Source: Leptotrichia sp. HSP-536
Lineage (GTDB): Bacteria > Fusobacteriota > Fusobacteriia > Fusobacteriales > Leptotrichiaceae
Length of the DNA: 64,000 nucleotides
Reading direction: 5' to 3'
Assembly: GCF_041199985.1 (NCBI RefSeq)
Contig: NZ_CP165647.1
Span: 372,001-436,000, forward strand
Shown: one piece after another, positions 61,847 to 64,000 of the stretch
Layout of the letters: each line of letters begins with the position of its first letter
Numbering within the stretch: the stretch's first letter is position 1
Translations under genes and position numbers: made by a program
Notes under the pieces: model-generated
Told to the model about the DNA's origin: nothing
Seen by the model: only the letters and a program-made list of their open reading frames with translations
The model's database searches: none

Positions 61847-62022
61847 TTCTACTTCCTTCTATTATAACAATTCCATTAATTTTAACTGTCAGGAATCTAT
61901 AATTCTTTAGTCTATAATATTCTCAAACTTTTTTTAAATCAAACTATTTAAAATCATTTAGATACATTATAACCTAATTTTGAAATAAAACCAACCTTAA
62001 ATTTTATATTTTCGTAATTTTT

Positions 62023-62904
62023 TTACTTTTCTCCTTTGATAACTAATTTTGCAAAAAATTTCTTATTTTCTCCTAATTTTTGAATTCCATTCTTATCTTT
62101 TAATTTCCCATTTGTATTCTCGAAATCCGAAATTCCAAACCAAGGCTCTATACACACAAATGGTGCTTTAGATTTGCTCCAAAACGCAATATAAGGGAAT
62201 CCTTTATATTCAACAGTTAATGCTTTTGAATTTTTACTATTTTTTATAGTCACCTTCTCTGATTTTAAGTTCTTAAAAATTATCGCATCATCATTAAACA
62301 CTGTTTCAGTAATCTGCAATTTATTCTCATTATTCAAGCAATCAGCCTTTTCATCTAAAACTAACCCTTTTTCATTCAATTTATATTTCTGCGAAGTTTC
62401 ATTTTTCTCAAATTCCAAATAATAATCACCCAATTTTATGTCATCATTTACATCAAGTGCAAATGCAGGATGTGTTCCAAGTGAAAAATACATATCAGAA
62501 TTATTCTTATTCACAACATTATACCCGATTTCTAAAGTATTTCCAGTAATTGTATAAGTTATAAACAATTCAAACTCAAACGGATACTTCTCCAAAGTTT
62601 CCTTATTTGAAGAAAATCTAAACTTCAAAGAATTTTCAGTTTTCTCAACTAGTTCAAAATCCTCAGTCCGAGCAAACCCATGCCGTGTAGAAATCTCATA
62701 TTTTTTTCCATCATAGCTATAAGCCCCATTTTTTATAGTCCCAACAAACGGAAACAGCACAGGCGAGCTGGCAGCCCAAAACTCAGGCTTTCTGTCCCAC
62801 ATAAACTCTTCTCCATCCAACTTATAACTTCGTAATTCCGCTCCTCTATCCGCAACTGCAATTTCAACATTTCCATATTTTAAAGTATTTATTGTACTTT
62901 CCAT
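62023..62904 (-). CDS. Aldose 1-epimerase family protein (LacX/GalM-like)
   Basis: 293 residues from the ATG at 62902-62904, chosen because AAAGGA lies 11 bases upstream. The fold markers are VADRGAELRSYKLDGEEFMW, FPFVGTIKNGAY, STRHGFARTEDF with the His-Gly-Phe motif and SLGTHPAFALD with a catalytic His, and an EPWFGISD segment near the end. The family interconverts alpha and beta anomers of sugars; the LacX subgroup has uncertain substrates. It lies between dnaK and the small membrane protein gene. Confidence 0.9.
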   Translation of the reverse strand: MESTINTLKYGNVEIAVADRGAELRSYKLDGEEFMWDRKPEFWAASSPVLFPFVGTIKNGAYSYDGKKYEISTRHGFARTEDFELVEKTENSLKFRFSSNKETLEKYPFEFELFITYTITGNTLEIGYNVVNKNNSDMYFSLGTHPAFALDVNDDIKLGDYYLEFEKNETSQKYKLNEKGLVLDEKADCLNNENKLQITETVFNDDAIIFKNLKSEKVTIKNSKNSKALTVEYKGFPYIAFWSKSKAPFVCIEPWFGISDFENTNGKLKDKNGIQKLGENKKFFAKLVIKGEK

Positions 62905-63015
62905 CTTTAACATATCCTTTTTTAAAGATTTTATTTCAAATTTTTTACAAAAGAAGGAGAAAAACAATTCCCCCTTCTCAATTCTATCTTTTACTTTAAA
63001 TTTCCATTTCTTAAG

Positions 63016-64000
<985 letters not shown>

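Overview
The window is very A+T-rich, packed with genes, and carries lipoproteins with poly-glycine after the lipobox, large type V autotransporters and Fusobacterium-like transposon families. Together these suggest a Leptotrichia-like member of the Fusobacteriota. The genus is inferred from gene content and protein style; no search was run.

Layout. 1-3.5 kb: a truncated IS5-family element, then adk, map, a DUF1304 membrane protein and two inverted copies of a small secreted-protein gene, one decayed. 3.6-8.4 kb: a 1121-residue autotransporter adhesin followed by an insertion-sequence graveyard (a frameshifted IS630-type transposase, an IS30 fragment and a second IS630 fragment in opposite orientation). 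8.5-13.7 kb: a metal-uptake operon (DtxR/MntR-type repressor, binding lipoprotein, ATPase, two permeases) behind a promoter with two DtxR-type palindromes, then a DUF441 protein. 13.8-17.8 kb, minus strand: an unknown gene, yqeK, rnr and smpB. 18.4-22.8 kb: a Crp/Fnr regulator and the ribosomal cluster infA-rpmJ-rpsM-rpsK-rpsD-rpoA-rplQ. In many bacteria adk and map sit directly before infA; here about 17 kb separates them. 22.9-27.5 kb: an exported tannase, a sensor kinase without a response regulator, a Fur/PerR regulator and ferritin.

27.6-45.9 kb is almost entirely on the minus strand: a glmU-prs-tsaC-unknown-GspE/PilB group, then a cell-surface cluster (CDP-glycerol transferase-like protein, GT2 and GT32 glycosyltransferases, Wzy-like polymerase) into which a compact type IIS restriction-modification system (AlwI-type nuclease plus two adenine methyltransferases) is set. 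46-48.5 kb: transposase debris, bioY with tandem promoters, and an IS481-type element with intact ends flanked by an unusually long perfect direct repeat. 49.06-49.54 kb: a five-tRNA operon (Pro, Gly, His, Lys, Leu). 50-60 kb: truA, an acetyltransferase, a small metallochaperone, a subtilisin-type autotransporter, an Ogg2-type glycosylase, an esterase, a helix-hairpin-helix protein, a DUF4153 membrane protein and a flavodoxin-fold reductase. 60.1-64 kb: dnaJ, a small membrane protein, a LacX/GalM-type epimerase and the 3' part of dnaK.

The main themes are metal homeostasis (Mn/Zn/Fe import, PerR/Fur, ferritin, HMA chaperone), cell-surface construction (glycan polymer genes, two autotransporters), translation and RNA quality control (S13-S11-S4 operon, SmpB, RNase R), and repeated transposon invasion. 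Small dispersed non-coding repeats, apparently derived from IS5-like and IS630-like termini, occur in several intergenic regions.
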